Below, piece by piece: positions 53,797 to 61,960 of a stretch of 64,000 nt of DNA. The translations under genes were made by a program, and so were the position numbers. Within the stretch, counting starts at the first letter, position 1. Each line of letters begins with the position of its first letter. Under the pieces are notes generated by a model. The model was given only the letters and a program-made list of their open reading frames with translations. It was not told the origin of the DNA and did no database searches. Origin of the DNA: an uncultured Draconibacterium sp. (GTDB taxonomy: Bacteria > Bacteroidota > Bacteroidia > Bacteroidales > Prolixibacteraceae); NCBI RefSeq assembly GCF_913060805.1, contig NZ_CAJXTC010000001.1:1-64000 (forward strand), in the 5' to 3' direction.

Positions 53797-55377
53797 TTAT
53801 TTTTCGTTTTTTAATTCTTCCAATTTTGTTGGGTTGAACTCATTTTCAATCACGTTCAACATTCGGGTTGTTGCCAGAATTGCAGCAGCATTTTGATCCG
53901 GATGCAGACCTTTGGTCTTAAATTCGTGATCGTTGCGCCATGTGATAACCGTTTCAACCAAGGCATTGGTGTTTCCGCCCGGAGGAATAGTCACTACGTA
54001 ATCAACCAGCATCGGGAATACCTTGTCGAGGCGCTTGTAGATTTTGTGCAAAGCCTTTACAAATGCGTCGTACTGACCGTCGCCATCGCTGTATTCCTCG
54101 TAAATTTTTCCGTCAATTTCAAGCGAGACATTCGCCATCGGACGTAATCCCATGGTGTAACTTATCGAGTAATTTACCACTTTTACGCGTTGCTCAAAAA
54201 GTTCGTTTTCCAGCACATCGGCAACAATATATGGAAGTTCGTCGCTAGTGATGGTCTCTTTCTGGTCGGCCAGTTCAATAACCTTATCCGTAACTTTTTT
54301 CAGCGAATCCTTATCCAGCTCAATACCTAGTTCTTCCAGGTTCTTTTTGATATTGGCTTTACCCGAAGTTTTTCCCAAGGCGTACTGGCGCGTGCGGCCA
54401 AAACGTTCCGGTAATAAGTCGTTAAAATACAGGTTGTTTTTGCTGTCGCCATCTGCATGAATTCCGCTACATTGTGTAAACACAAATTCACCAATCAACG
54501 GTTTGTTGGTTGGTATGCGAATTCCTGAGAATGACTCAACCAGTTTCGAAACTTTATTTAGCTGGGCTTCGTTCACCCGGGTTTTCATTTTCAGGTGATC
54601 TTTTATGGTAGCAATAACGCTCGATAGGGGAGCGTTTCCGGCGCGTTCACCAAGCCCGTTTACAGTGGTGTGTACACATCGGATTCCGGCTTTCATTGCA
54701 TGAAAAACATTGGCAATGGCCAGGTCGTAATCGTTGTGCGCATGAAAATCGAATTCAACGTCAGGAAAGCTTTCGATCATTTCGTGACAGAAATCGTAAG
54801 TCTCGTCCGGATCAAGGATTCCCAGCGTATCGGGAAGCATAAAGCGCTCCACTTTTTCATCTTTCAGGCTCGATATCATAAAGTGCACGTAGTCTTTCGA
54901 ACTGCGCATACCATTCGACCAGTCTTCAAGGTAAATGTTAACCTTAATTCCCATTTCGTCGGCATAGTTTAATACCTGCTTAATATCGTCAACGTGTTGT
55001 TCCGGCGTTTTTCGTAACTGCTCGGTAACGTGTTTATACGATCCCTTGCACAGCAGGTTAATCACTTTTCCTCCGGCTTTGGCAATCCATTCCAGCGAAA
55101 TTTTTCCATCAACAAATCCAAGCACCTCAACTTTGTCGAGGTGACCTTTTTGTGCCGCCCACTCCATTACCTTTTGGGTACCTTTGAATTCTCCTTCTGA
55201 TACCCGTGCCGAGGCAATTTCGATGCGGTCTACCTTCACATCCTCAAGCAATACCTTGGCCACACTTAGTTTTTCCTTTTCGCTGAATGAAACTCCCGAA
55301 GTTTGTTCCCCATCGCGAAGGGTGGTATCCATAATGGTCAGGTGCTTACCTGAAATTTCTACTGCTTTGCCTGTCAT
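53797..55377 (-). CDS. Alpha-isopropylmalate/citramalate synthase family protein (CimA-like)
   Basis: A 526-residue DRE-TIM metallolyase with [12 protein letters not shown] at the start, HAHNDYDLA (metal His pair), and a C-terminal LeuA-type regulatory domain (about 375-505). It is clearly different from leuA in the same operon: HAHNDYD instead of HCHNDLG, and longer. Such second copies in Bacteroidota are candidates for citramalate synthase (pyruvate plus acetyl-CoA, leading to 2-oxobutyrate and isoleucine), but 2-isopropylmalate or homocitrate-type activity is possible. LeuCD and LeuB can process citramalate as well, so its place in the operon supports that use. Confidence 0.75.
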   Translation of the reverse strand: MTGKAVEISGKHLTIMDTTLRDGEQTSGVSFSEKEKLSVAKVLLEDVKVDRIEIASARVSEGEFKGTQKVMEWAAQKGHLDKVEVLGFVDGKISLEWIAKAGGKVINLLCKGSYKHVTEQLRKTPEQHVDDIKQVLNYADEMGIKVNIYLEDWSNGMRSSKDYVHFMISSLKDEKVERFMLPDTLGILDPDETYDFCHEMIESFPDVEFDFHAHNDYDLAIANVFHAMKAGIRCVHTTVNGLGERAGNAPLSSVIATIKDHLKMKTRVNEAQLNKVSKLVESFSGIRIPTNKPLIGEFVFTQCSGIHADGDSKNNLYFNDLLPERFGRTRQYALGKTSGKANIKKNLEELGIELDKDSLKKVTDKVIELADQKETITSDELPYIVADVLENELFEQRVKVVNYSISYTMGLRPMANVSLEIDGKIYEEYSDGDGQYDAFVKALHKIYKRLDKVFPMLVDYVVTIPPGGNTNALVETVITWRNDHEFKTKGLHPDQNAAAILATTRMLNVIENEFNPTKLEELKNEK

Positions 55378-55392
55378 TTTTTTTAGTTCTTA

Positions 55393-55486
55393 AGTGAGGA
55401 TTTCACTTCAAGAGAAGTCCTCACTATTGACGTGTCTGTCTGTTTTAATAATGTAGTGAGGCGCTCACTTAAGTGAGAGCCTCACT
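55393..55486. repeat. Two AGTGAGG palindromes in the leuD-cimA gap
   Basis: The first (55393-55425) has stem AGTGAGGA / TCCTCACT with a nested CTTC-AAGA-GAAG. The second (55455-55486) is a 32-base palindrome starting AGTGAGGCGCTCACTT, with one mismatched pair. Four AGTGAGG/CCTCACT ends therefore occur in 94 bases. They fill the gap inside the leu operon and may stabilise or process the transcript. Confidence 0.75.
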
Positions 55487-55493
55487 AACTATC

Positions 55494-56078
55494 TTAAGCC
55501 TCAAATTCTGCTATTTGCTCCTTCATCTCAACGAGGTAGTCGATATCGTCCAATCCGTTTTGCAAACAATGTTTTTTGTATGGATTGATTTCGAAATCAG
55601 ACGATTCACCTGTAGCTGTTATCGTGAATTTTTGATTTGGAAGATCGACTTCGAAAGTTGAATCTGCATCTTTTTCAATCTGAGCAAAGATTTTCTCAAG
55701 GAACTCTGGTGAAACAACAACCGGTAACAGGCCGTTGTTCAAAGCATTTCCTTTAAAGATGTCGGCGAAAAAGCTTGAAACCACTACACGGAAACCATAA
55801 TCGTAGATGGCCCATGCGGCGTGCTCGCGGCTCGATCCGCTACCAAAGTTTTTTCCACCTACAAGGATTTTACCAGAATATTTTGCGTTGTTTAACGGGA
55901 AATCAGCTTTCGGACTTCCGTCGTTTTCATACCGCCAGTCGCGGAAAAGGTTGTCGCCAAATCCTTTACGTTCCACTGCTTTAAGGAAACGGGCCGGAAT
56001 GATCTGGTCGGTATCTACATTTTCGAATGGCAGTGGTACTGCCGAAGTATTTATTACTGAAAATTTATCGTATGCCAT
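55494..56078 (-). CDS. leuD: 3-isopropylmalate dehydratase small subunit
   Basis: A 194-residue swivel domain of the aconitase family, normal length for LeuD. Recognisable parts: [39 protein letters not shown] (substrate loop) and the [17 protein letters not shown] segment. With LeuC it interconverts 2- and 3-isopropylmalate. It follows leuC after 111 bases, which contain a hairpin element. Confidence 0.95.
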   Translation of the reverse strand: MAYDKFSVINTSAVPLPFENVDTDQIIPARFLKAVERKGFGDNLFRDWRYENDGSPKADFPLNNAKYSGKILVGGKNFGSGSSREHAAWAIYDYGFRVVVSSFFADIFKGNALNNGLLPVVVSPEFLEKIFAQIEKDADSTFEVDLPNQKFTITATGESSDFEINPYKKHCLQNGLDDIDYLVEMKEQIAEFEA

Positions 56079-56133
56079 TTTTTTATTCTTTACTAATTAT
56101 TGATGAACCACCCCGCCAACTTTTTAAGTTGTC

Positions 56134-56178
56134 ACCTCTCCTATAGGAGGAGTACTCCGATAAAATCGGAGGGAGGTG
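56134..56178. repeat. Two-hairpin element in the leuC-leuD gap
   Basis: CACCTC pairs with GAGGTG around two inner hairpins, CTCCTATAGGAG (56138-56149, overlapping) and CTCCGAT-AAA-ATCGGAG (56155-56171). The G-rich end GGGAGGTGG and the two-hairpin plan recall the DUF559-type repeat modules, although the sequence differs. Confidence 0.65.
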
Positions 56179-56189
56179 GTAGAATACAT

Positions 56190-57590
56190 CTACATCATTT
56201 CTCTAGGATCTGCGATTACTCCAGATACAGCAGCAGCTGCTGCAGTAAGCGGGCTGGCCAGCAAGGTGCGTGCACCTGGTCCCTGGCGGCCTTCAAAGTT
56301 CCTGTTCGACGTTGAAACCGAATATTTACCGGTTGGAATTTTATCATCGTTCATTGCCAAACATGCTGAACATCCCGGCTGACGCAATTCAAAACCTGCC
56401 TCTTCCAAAATCGGCACAAGTCCTTCTGCTTCAATTTGGTTTTGTACCTGTTTTGATCCGGGTACCAACCATGCAGTTACGTTGTCGGCTTTTTTCTTGC
56501 CTTTCACAAAAGCGGCAAATTCGCGGAAGTCTTCAATTCTACCGTTAGTACAGCTGCCAAGGAATACGAAATCAACCGGCTTGCCTTTCATAGAATCACC
56601 TTCGTTGTATCCCATGTATTGCAACGATTTTTGGTAAGTCGTTTTATCAGTTCCCGACAAGCCTTCCGATGTTGGAATCGTCTGCGAAACACCAATTCCC
56701 ATTCCCGGGTTTGTTCCGTAGGTGATCATCGGCTCAATGTCAGCAGCATCGAAAGTGTATTCAGTATCGAAAACTGCATCTTCGTCCGATTTTAACTCTG
56801 CCCATTTTTCCATGGCTTTGTCCCAGTCTTCACCTTTTGGTGCAAACTGACGACCTTTTACGTAGTTGAAAGTTGTTTCATCCGGAGCGATCATTCCACC
56901 GCGGGCACCACTTTCAATACTTAGGTTACAAAGTGTCATACGGCCTTCCATCGACAGGCTGGTGATTGCCGAACCTGCATACTCGATAAAGTGACCTGTA
57001 CCACCACTGGTAGAAATTTTAGAGATGATGTACAATGCGATATCTTTTGCAGTTACACCTTTATCTAAAGTTCCGTTAACGGTGATGCGCATTTTCTTTG
57101 GTTTCGGCTGCATAATACACTGGCTGGCCAAAACCATTTCCACTTCGCTGGTACCAATACCGAAAGCAATGGCGCCAAAAGCTCCGTGTGTAGAAGTGTG
57201 GCTGTCGCCACAAACGATGGTCATTCCCGGTTGGGTTAATCCCATTTCAGGGCCAATAATGTGCACCACCCCGTGGCCTTCAGTTCCTAAACCGTGATAA
57301 ACGATACCGTTTTCATCGCAGTTCTTTTTCAGCATGTCAACCTGGTTGCGCGAAAGCTCGTCTTTAATTGACATGTGCTGGTTGATAGTTGGAACGTTAT
57401 GGTCGGGAGTAGCAGTGGTCTGATCCGGACGATAAACTTTCAATCCGCGGTTTTTCAATCCTAAAAAGGCAACCGGACTCGTTACTTCGTGAATAAAGTG
57501 ACGGTCGATATACAATACATTTGGGCCACCTTCGACCTGTTTCACCACGTGTGCATCCCAAATCTTATCAAATAATGTTTTTGCTGTCAT
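56190..57590 (-). CDS. leuC: 3-isopropylmalate dehydratase large subunit
   Basis: The ATG at 57590 starts [15 protein letters not shown], as in LeuC proteins; an upstream frame to 57611 is less likely. At 466 residues it is the standard size. The [4Fe-4S] ligands are in [15 protein letters not shown] and [24 protein letters not shown] is the substrate loop. It needs an oxygen-sensitive cluster, consistent with an anaerobe. Second gene of the operon, after leuA and a dispersed repeat. Confidence 0.95.
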   Translation of the reverse strand: MTAKTLFDKIWDAHVVKQVEGGPNVLYIDRHFIHEVTSPVAFLGLKNRGLKVYRPDQTTATPDHNVPTINQHMSIKDELSRNQVDMLKKNCDENGIVYHGLGTEGHGVVHIIGPEMGLTQPGMTIVCGDSHTSTHGAFGAIAFGIGTSEVEMVLASQCIMQPKPKKMRITVNGTLDKGVTAKDIALYIISKISTSGGTGHFIEYAGSAITSLSMEGRMTLCNLSIESGARGGMIAPDETTFNYVKGRQFAPKGEDWDKAMEKWAELKSDEDAVFDTEYTFDAADIEPMITYGTNPGMGIGVSQTIPTSEGLSGTDKTTYQKSLQYMGYNEGDSMKGKPVDFVFLGSCTNGRIEDFREFAAFVKGKKKADNVTAWLVPGSKQVQNQIEAEGLVPILEEAGFELRQPGCSACLAMNDDKIPTGKYSVSTSNRNFEGRQGPGARTLLASPLTAAAAAVSGVIADPREMM

Positions 57591-57605
57591 ATATTTTTTT
57601 CTTCG

Positions 57606-57685
57606 TGTCATTTCGAAGGAGGGACGACTGAGAAATCTGTAACTAACAGGAAACAGATTTCTCCTCCTACCTCGTCGAAATGACA
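57606..57685. repeat. Dispersed inverted repeat TGTCATTTCGAAGGAGG type, copy 2
   Basis: Same ends as 37364-37447: TGTCATTTCGAAGGAGG with GACGACTGAGAAATCTGT, then ACAGATTTCTCC and TCGAAATGACA. It occupies the leuA-leuC gap, 13 bases beyond the leuA stop codon. Confidence 0.75.
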
Positions 57686-57698
57686 GGTATATTTATTC

Positions 57699-59204
57699 TT
57701 ACACTGCCGCCGGCAATTTATTAATGGCATCCAAAAAGGCCTCTACCGAAGCAGTAATAATGTCGGTATGTGCACCAAATCCGTGGTAGATCGAATTATC
57801 ATATTCTACCTGCATATGTACTTTACCAATATCGTCGCTTCCGCGGGTAATCGCCTGAACAAGGAATTCTTCAATGATTACCTGGCGATGAATGATCTTT
57901 TTAACCGCTTTAATAGCTGCGTCAACCGGACCGTTTCCATCAGAAGTGGCATCGAATTTTTCTCCCGAAATATTCAAAATAACGGTGGCCATTGGTTTTA
58001 AGCTTTTGCCGGTAACCACTTGCAGATATTCCAGCTTAATGCGGTGCTCTTTGCGAGTTGCATCGCCAACCAACAACGCGATATCGTCGTCGCGGATGTC
58101 TTTTTTCTTATCAGCCAGATTCAGGAATTCTTCGTAAACCTCGTCTAATTTTTCTTTATCCAATTCGAAACCCAACAATTCCAAACGGTGTTTCAATGCG
58201 GCGCGTCCACTACGGGCAGTCAGTAAAATTGCCGATTCGTTGATACCCACTTCAACAGGATCCATAATCTCGTAGTTCTCGCGGTTTTTCAATACACCAT
58301 CCTGGTGAATACCCGATGAGTGTGCGAATGCATTACGTCCAACAACTGCTTTGTTCGGCTGAACAGGCATGTTCATTAAAGTTGAAACCAAACGGCTTGT
58401 TCCGAAAATTTTCTTAGTGTTTACACCGGTTTCAATTCCCAGTGCTTTATAATGCGTTTTCAATGTCATTACTACTTCCTCTAACGAAGTGTTACCGGCA
58501 CGTTCGCCAATTCCGTTGATGGTAACCTCTGCCTGACGGGCACCGTTAAGGATTCCTGAAACCGTGTTGGCAGTTGCCATTCCCAAATCGTTATGACAGT
58601 GCGTTGAAATAATCGCTTTATGAATGTTTGGCACGTTGTCCATCAGGTATTTGATTTTTGCACCAAACTCGTGTGGCAAGGTGTAACCTGTAGTATCAGG
58701 AATATTAACAACTGTTGCACCAGCTTTAATTACTGCCTCAACAACGCGGGCCAGGTATTCGTTTTCGGTACGACCTGCATCTTCGGCATAAAACTCTACA
58801 TCTTCAACGTATTTTTTTGCGTATTTCACTGCCTCAACACCGCGCTCGATAATAGCATCGGGATTTGAGTTGAGTTTGTGATAAATATGAAAGTCAGATG
58901 TTCCGATTCCGGTGTGGATACGACCTTTTTTGGCGTACTTGAGTGATTCGGCTGCAACATCAATATCTTTTTGTACTGCGCGGGTTAAGGCTGTAATTGT
59001 TGGCCATGTAACCGCTTTCGAAATCTCTACTACCGATTCAAAATCGCCTGGGCTCGAAATCGGGAATCCTGCTTCAATTACATCAACTCCCAATTCTTGC
59101 AATGCTTTGGCAACTTCAATCTTTTCTACCGTGTTCAACTGGCAACCAGGGACCTGTTCTCCGTCCCTCAAAGTTGTGTCGAAAATGTAAAGTCTGTCGC
59201 TCAT
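57699..59204 (-). CDS. leuA: 2-isopropylmalate synthase
   Basis: A 501-residue enzyme: TIM barrel with [12 protein letters not shown] (metal Asp, Arg), [13 protein letters not shown] (metal His pair) and the [16 protein letters not shown] loop, then linker and the C-terminal allosteric domain (about 390-500, [13 protein letters not shown]), which binds leucine. It condenses acetyl-CoA with 3-methyl-2-oxobutanoate, the committed step of leucine synthesis. It is first in the operon and its 5' leader carries the attenuator. It differs from the CimA-like paralogue three genes downstream. Confidence 0.95.
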   Translation of the reverse strand: MSDRLYIFDTTLRDGEQVPGCQLNTVEKIEVAKALQELGVDVIEAGFPISSPGDFESVVEISKAVTWPTITALTRAVQKDIDVAAESLKYAKKGRIHTGIGTSDFHIYHKLNSNPDAIIERGVEAVKYAKKYVEDVEFYAEDAGRTENEYLARVVEAVIKAGATVVNIPDTTGYTLPHEFGAKIKYLMDNVPNIHKAIISTHCHNDLGMATANTVSGILNGARQAEVTINGIGERAGNTSLEEVVMTLKTHYKALGIETGVNTKKIFGTSRLVSTLMNMPVQPNKAVVGRNAFAHSSGIHQDGVLKNRENYEIMDPVEVGINESAILLTARSGRAALKHRLELLGFELDKEKLDEVYEEFLNLADKKKDIRDDDIALLVGDATRKEHRIKLEYLQVVTGKSLKPMATVILNISGEKFDATSDGNGPVDAAIKAVKKIIHRQVIIEEFLVQAITRGSDDIGKVHMQVEYDNSIYHGFGAHTDIITASVEAFLDAINKLPAAV

Positions 59205-59259
59205 GATTTATTGTCTATTTATGTTATTTTTCTTTTAAGCTAAGTCCGTATCTATCATG

Positions 59260-59290
59260 AAAAAAGCCATCCTCAATGTGAGAATGGCTT
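59260..59290 (-). terminator. Attenuator terminator in front of leuA
   Basis: A 12-bp stem (AAGCCATTCTCA ... TGAGGATGGCTT on the transcript, one U-G pair) with a three-base loop, followed by a run of six U. It stands 56 bases before the leuA ATG. Its 5' arm contains CCATTCTCA, which can instead pair perfectly with TGAGAATGG at 59327-59319. Confidence 0.85.
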
Positions 59291-59318
59291 CTTTAATCCA
59301 ATATCGTTAATCAACACA

Positions 59319-59327
59319 CCATTCTCA
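59319..59327 (-). promoter_or_regulatory. Antiterminator 5' arm overlapping the leader stop codon
   Basis: TGAGAATGG on the transcript is the exact complement of CCATTCTCA in the terminator's 5' arm (59287-59279). The 9-bp pairing excludes the terminator. Its first three bases are the stop codon of the leader peptide, so a ribosome that finishes the peptide would cover this arm and let the terminator form. Confidence 0.75.
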
Positions 59328-59396
59328 TTTCTTTCTTGTTAGAAGAAGAATACCAATAATGAGGCTAAGAATAGAAATGTTGATATTTTTTGTCAT
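59325..59396 (-). CDS. leuL: leu operon leader peptide (23 residues, Leu/Ile-rich)
   Basis: ATG at 59396, stop TGA at 59327-59325. The peptide has six Ile and five Leu among 23 residues; residues 9-19 read ILSLIIGILLL, directly before the TRKK end. Leu codons are CTT, CTC, CTT, CTT, CTA; Ile codons are ATC and ATT. A GGAAA stretch lies 12 bases before the ATG. Stalling at the Leu run would keep the ribosome off the antiterminator arm and allow read-through into leuA. It is too short for ordinary gene calling. The isoleucines suggest joint sensing of isoleucine. The gene symbol follows usage in other phyla. Confidence 0.8.
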   Translation of the reverse strand: MTKNINISILSLIIGILLLTRKK

Positions 59397-59413
59397 TTGC
59401 TTATGATTTCCTG

Positions 59414-59421
59414 CAAATATG
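59414..59421 (-). promoter_or_regulatory. Possible -7 box of the leu operon promoter
   Basis: CATATTTG on the reverse strand differs from TAnnTTTG by one base and is 17 bases before the leader ATG. No clear TTG was found 17-23 bases further upstream, so this is tentative. Confidence 0.3.
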
Positions 59422-59429
59422 AAAATATT

Positions 59430-60045
59430 ATTTTAAAATGAAAATGAAATGGGGCTTTTTTATTAAAAAAAGAAGAATAATACCGAAATGTCTGTAATCC
59501 GTTAACATTGAAGTAACTTTTGTTTAAGGCAAAAGGAAAAAGTAGAAAGGCAAAAGGCAAAAGGCAAAAGTAGAAAGGAAAAAGTTGCTGTCATCTCGAA
59601 CGCAGTGAGAGATCTGTAGCTGGATGCTGGATGCTAAATGTTGGATACTGGATGCAGATACTTATGGAGCAGGATTTAGTTACCAGTCTAAGTAAATAGT
59701 TTTAGAGATAGAGTATCCTATATCTATGATCAACATTTTAGAACCTAAGATATAATGACGAATAAACAATGTCTAATGCCTAGCGCACAGTAACTTCTTT
59801 TAATTGTTATTAAACATAGGCCCAAAATTATGTTTTAACGCAACCCTTTTTTACCTTTAAACATCTTAATTCCAGAAACATATTAATAAAACCAATCATG
59901 AATACCTCGTAATGCTCAACTAAAACAAAACAAACCGTTTGTACAGTAAACCGACCTTTTTAATGCGCTCTTTTATGGTTCCTAATTCTCATGAACCTTT
60001 TTTAATACTCTGTATTTATTACTCACTACTAAATTCCAAAAAAAT
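59430..60045. other. Gene-poor region with short tandem repeats
   Basis: No gene is supported. Bases 59526-59588 are an A-rich tandem array of AAAGGCA and AGTAGAAAGG units. A GTCATCTCGAACGCAGTGAG fragment of a dispersed repeat follows at 59592-59611. At 59620-59654 are five heptamers of type CTGGATG. The remaining 390 bases are AT-rich with no open frame over 40 codons that looks real; the promoter of the next gene is probably within the last 100 bases. Confidence 0.5.
59620..59654 (+). repeat. Heptanucleotide microsatellite (CTGGATR), left copy
   Basis: Five consecutive 7-mers: CTGGATG, CTGGATG, CTAAATG, TTGGATA, CTGGATG. The same unit appears on the opposite strand at 63118-63152, on the other side of the accessory cluster. 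Confidence 0.8.
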
Positions 60046-60801
60046 ATGAAACCTAAAATTTTAATATTAAGCACCATGAGGAAAATAATCTTATTGTTTT
60101 TGATGACTATCCAATGATTTCGTTTGCCCAGCAAAAAAGTTACTTGGAATTATCCTGTACGCCCCGGGACCGAAGAATGGAAACAACTTAATTCTTTTAA
60201 AGAAAGGTTGGATGCCTTTAATATTCCAGACGATGTTTTACTGGAAATAACAACTGAAGAACTTGTCAAGACTTGTCTCGAATATCCCTGGTGGATATTA
60301 ATTACAAGTCGTGACTATAATCAGGAAGGTTATGATTTCTTAAAATCTGTTTTTAATGGATTTAGAGAGTTGGAAAAGCGTGAAGATGCAGGAAGGGAGC
60401 TTATTAAAGAGTATGAGAAAATGAATCCTGAGGATATTTATAAATTTGATACGTTAGTGAAGCAAGGGGTGTTTAGTTTTAAGTTTACATATATTGAATT
60501 ATTATTGGCACAAAAAGATATTGTTAAAAGTATTAATGATAAAGACCTAGGCTTACTAATTAAAAAATCATCTTCAGTTTATAATGCAAAGTCAGAAGCA
60601 TTCGAAAAGTATTCTTTTTACGGAATAGCAAGTAGCTGTTTAATCTTATCAAGAGTTCTGGAAGTGAAAAGACATGATAATTTTATTATACTAGGGAGCG
60701 AACTTCCTGAAGTAGTAAGTTATAACAAAAAAGGCAATTCAGTAAATAAAGAATTGCTTGACCATATCTGTAATGAAGCTCTAACACTGTTAAAAAACTA
60801 A
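60046..60801 (+). pseudogene. Secreted-protein gene with broken signal peptide (two compensating indels)
   Basis: The body (60124-60801, about 225 codons, opening KVTWNYPVRPGTEEW) is intact but lacks a good start. Upstream, in the same frame, an ATG at 60046 or 60076 opens a hydrophobic signal (RKIILLFLMTIQ) that meets a TGA. Bases 60114-60132 read MISFAQQ in the next frame, the expected end of a signal peptide. Adding one A near 60112 and removing one from the A6 run at 60133-60138 restores a single exported protein. The body is a paralogue of the next gene (EELVKTCLEYPWW; KREDAGRELIKEY). Function is unknown. Sequencing error is a real alternative to true decay. Confidence 0.6.
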
Positions 60802-60805
60802 CATC

Positions 60806-61564
60806 ATGAAAGCCAATATATTTCTACTGTTTATAATAGTCTCTATGATCGCATGTGACAACAATTCTACTCTAATTGAGCTAGAGCCCGAACCCGAGCT
60901 CGATTCGTGTGAGTTTTATGCAACAGGATATTATAACGACACCGTGCCCGGAAAAATACCACAAAAGTATTGGCCTTGTATGAGCACTGAAGTGCTGGTT
61001 GAGGCAGGTTCGTACAACTTTCCCAGTTTGTATATGTTAATGGCAGGGTGTTGTGGTTTACAAAGTGGCTATGACCTGTGCAGAAATAAATATGACTGGT
61101 TTGTTGAGCTCGAAAACCGCGAGGATGCACTGGAATACCTGATTGCCAAATATAAATCGATTGATACGGTTAGTTATGCCATGAATTTATACCCTTTTGA
61201 ATGGCCGGGGTATAAATTTTATACCTATAACCTTGAAGTTTTTATGGCGCAGGAAGCCTATTTAACACGTGCTACCAATTCTCAACTCATGGAACTATTA
61301 AATGAACTTTTTATAAAACAAAATGTAAGAAATGGGAATAGAGGAGACTATGGGATTGAAGGACCATCTTTCACAATGAGCCGCATAATGTATTTTAACA
61401 ATTATGAGCCACTACTTGATAGTATGGAACAGAATTTTAAGATTAAAATGTTGGTTGAGCTTGGTAGCTTCTCAATAAGTTCTGAAGAAGGAAAAGATGC
61501 TCAGACTTCCATATTTAATTTAACAACTGCATTTATGAATGAACTAACAACAGAAGAAGAATGA
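60806..61564 (+). CDS. Putative lipoprotein, paralogue of the preceding gene product
   Basis: A 252-residue protein with a lipoprotein signal (FIIVSMIAC, Cys near 17) and an acidic start (ELEPEPELDSCE). The central part aligns with the preceding product: MSTEVLVEAGSYNFPS against ITTEELVKTCLEYPWW, and FVELENREDALEYLIAKYKSID against FRELEKREDAGRELIKEYEKMN. This helical domain is an uncharacterised secreted family of Bacteroidota. Three extra Cys lie near GCCGLQSGYDLC. Its stop overlaps the next ATG by four bases (ATGA), so the three genes form one operon. Confidence 0.7.
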   Translation: MKANIFLLFIIVSMIACDNNSTLIELEPEPELDSCEFYATGYYNDTVPGKIPQKYWPCMSTEVLVEAGSYNFPSLYMLMAGCCGLQSGYDLCRNKYDWFVELENREDALEYLIAKYKSIDTVSYAMNLYPFEWPGYKFYTYNLEVFMAQEAYLTRATNSQLMELLNELFIKQNVRNGNRGDYGIEGPSFTMSRIMYFNNYEPLLDSMEQNFKIKMLVELGSFSISSEEGKDAQTSIFNLTTAFMNELTTEEE

Positions 61565-61813
61565 AATCAATATTATTTTTTATATTATTTACAATAATTT
61601 GTGCATGGGCATCGGCTCAAGGTACACGAAAGACTCCAACAGGAGTGTCAATATCTGTTGAGTATGGAGAGCAATATTCAGTGCCTCAAATTGTAGCTGG
61701 AGATGCCTTTTGGCAGGATTCTATAATAAGCGCTGGTTGGAGTGCAAACATTATAGGTTCGTGTAAAATACAACGACGAAATACTTACAGGTAAGCTGAT
61801 CGTGAAGAAATAA
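61561..61813 (+). pseudogene. Internally deleted secreted protein with T9SS-tail remnant
   Basis: The first 66 or so codons encode a clean signal peptide (ending WASAQ) and a module beginning GTRKTPTGVSISVEYGEQY. The open frame then runs out in KIQRRNTYR at 61794. In another frame, 61757-61813 read VRVKYNDEILTGKLIVKK and stop, which is the last strand of a type A T9SS sorting domain. The simplest reading is a longer T9SS cargo gene that lost its middle and most of its C-terminal domain, with a frameshift at the junction near 61757-61775. It is translationally coupled to the gene before it. Confidence 0.65.
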
Positions 61814-61843
61814 GATTCAGCTAACAGTCTCAGTTAACAGTTT

Positions 61844-61880
61844 CCAGACCTTCAAGGTTTTTAAAACCTTGAAGGTCTGG
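61844..61880 (+). repeat. Long perfect palindrome (CCAGACCTTCAAGG type)
   Basis: An 18-bp perfect stem beginning CCAGACCTTCAAGGTTTT with a one-base loop, enclosed by CAGCTAA / TTAGCTG at 61818-61824 and 61882-61888. A shorter relative (CCTTCAAG ... CTTGAAG) is at 62721-62746. It may terminate the preceding operon; a near-zero loop is unusual for that, and cruciform extrusion is possible. Confidence 0.75.
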
Positions 61881-61960
61881 ATTAGCTGAAAAACACAAAA
61901 CAACATTAACCGGGCTGTTCAAAGCACGCCCACAAATACTCATATAAAAACCAATAAATT

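Noticed and set aside
60124-60801. TTG at 60124 as the genuine start of a cytoplasmic protein
   Set aside because: A secretion signal split over two frames lies immediately upstream and the paralogue next to it is exported, so a damaged exported gene is the better reading.
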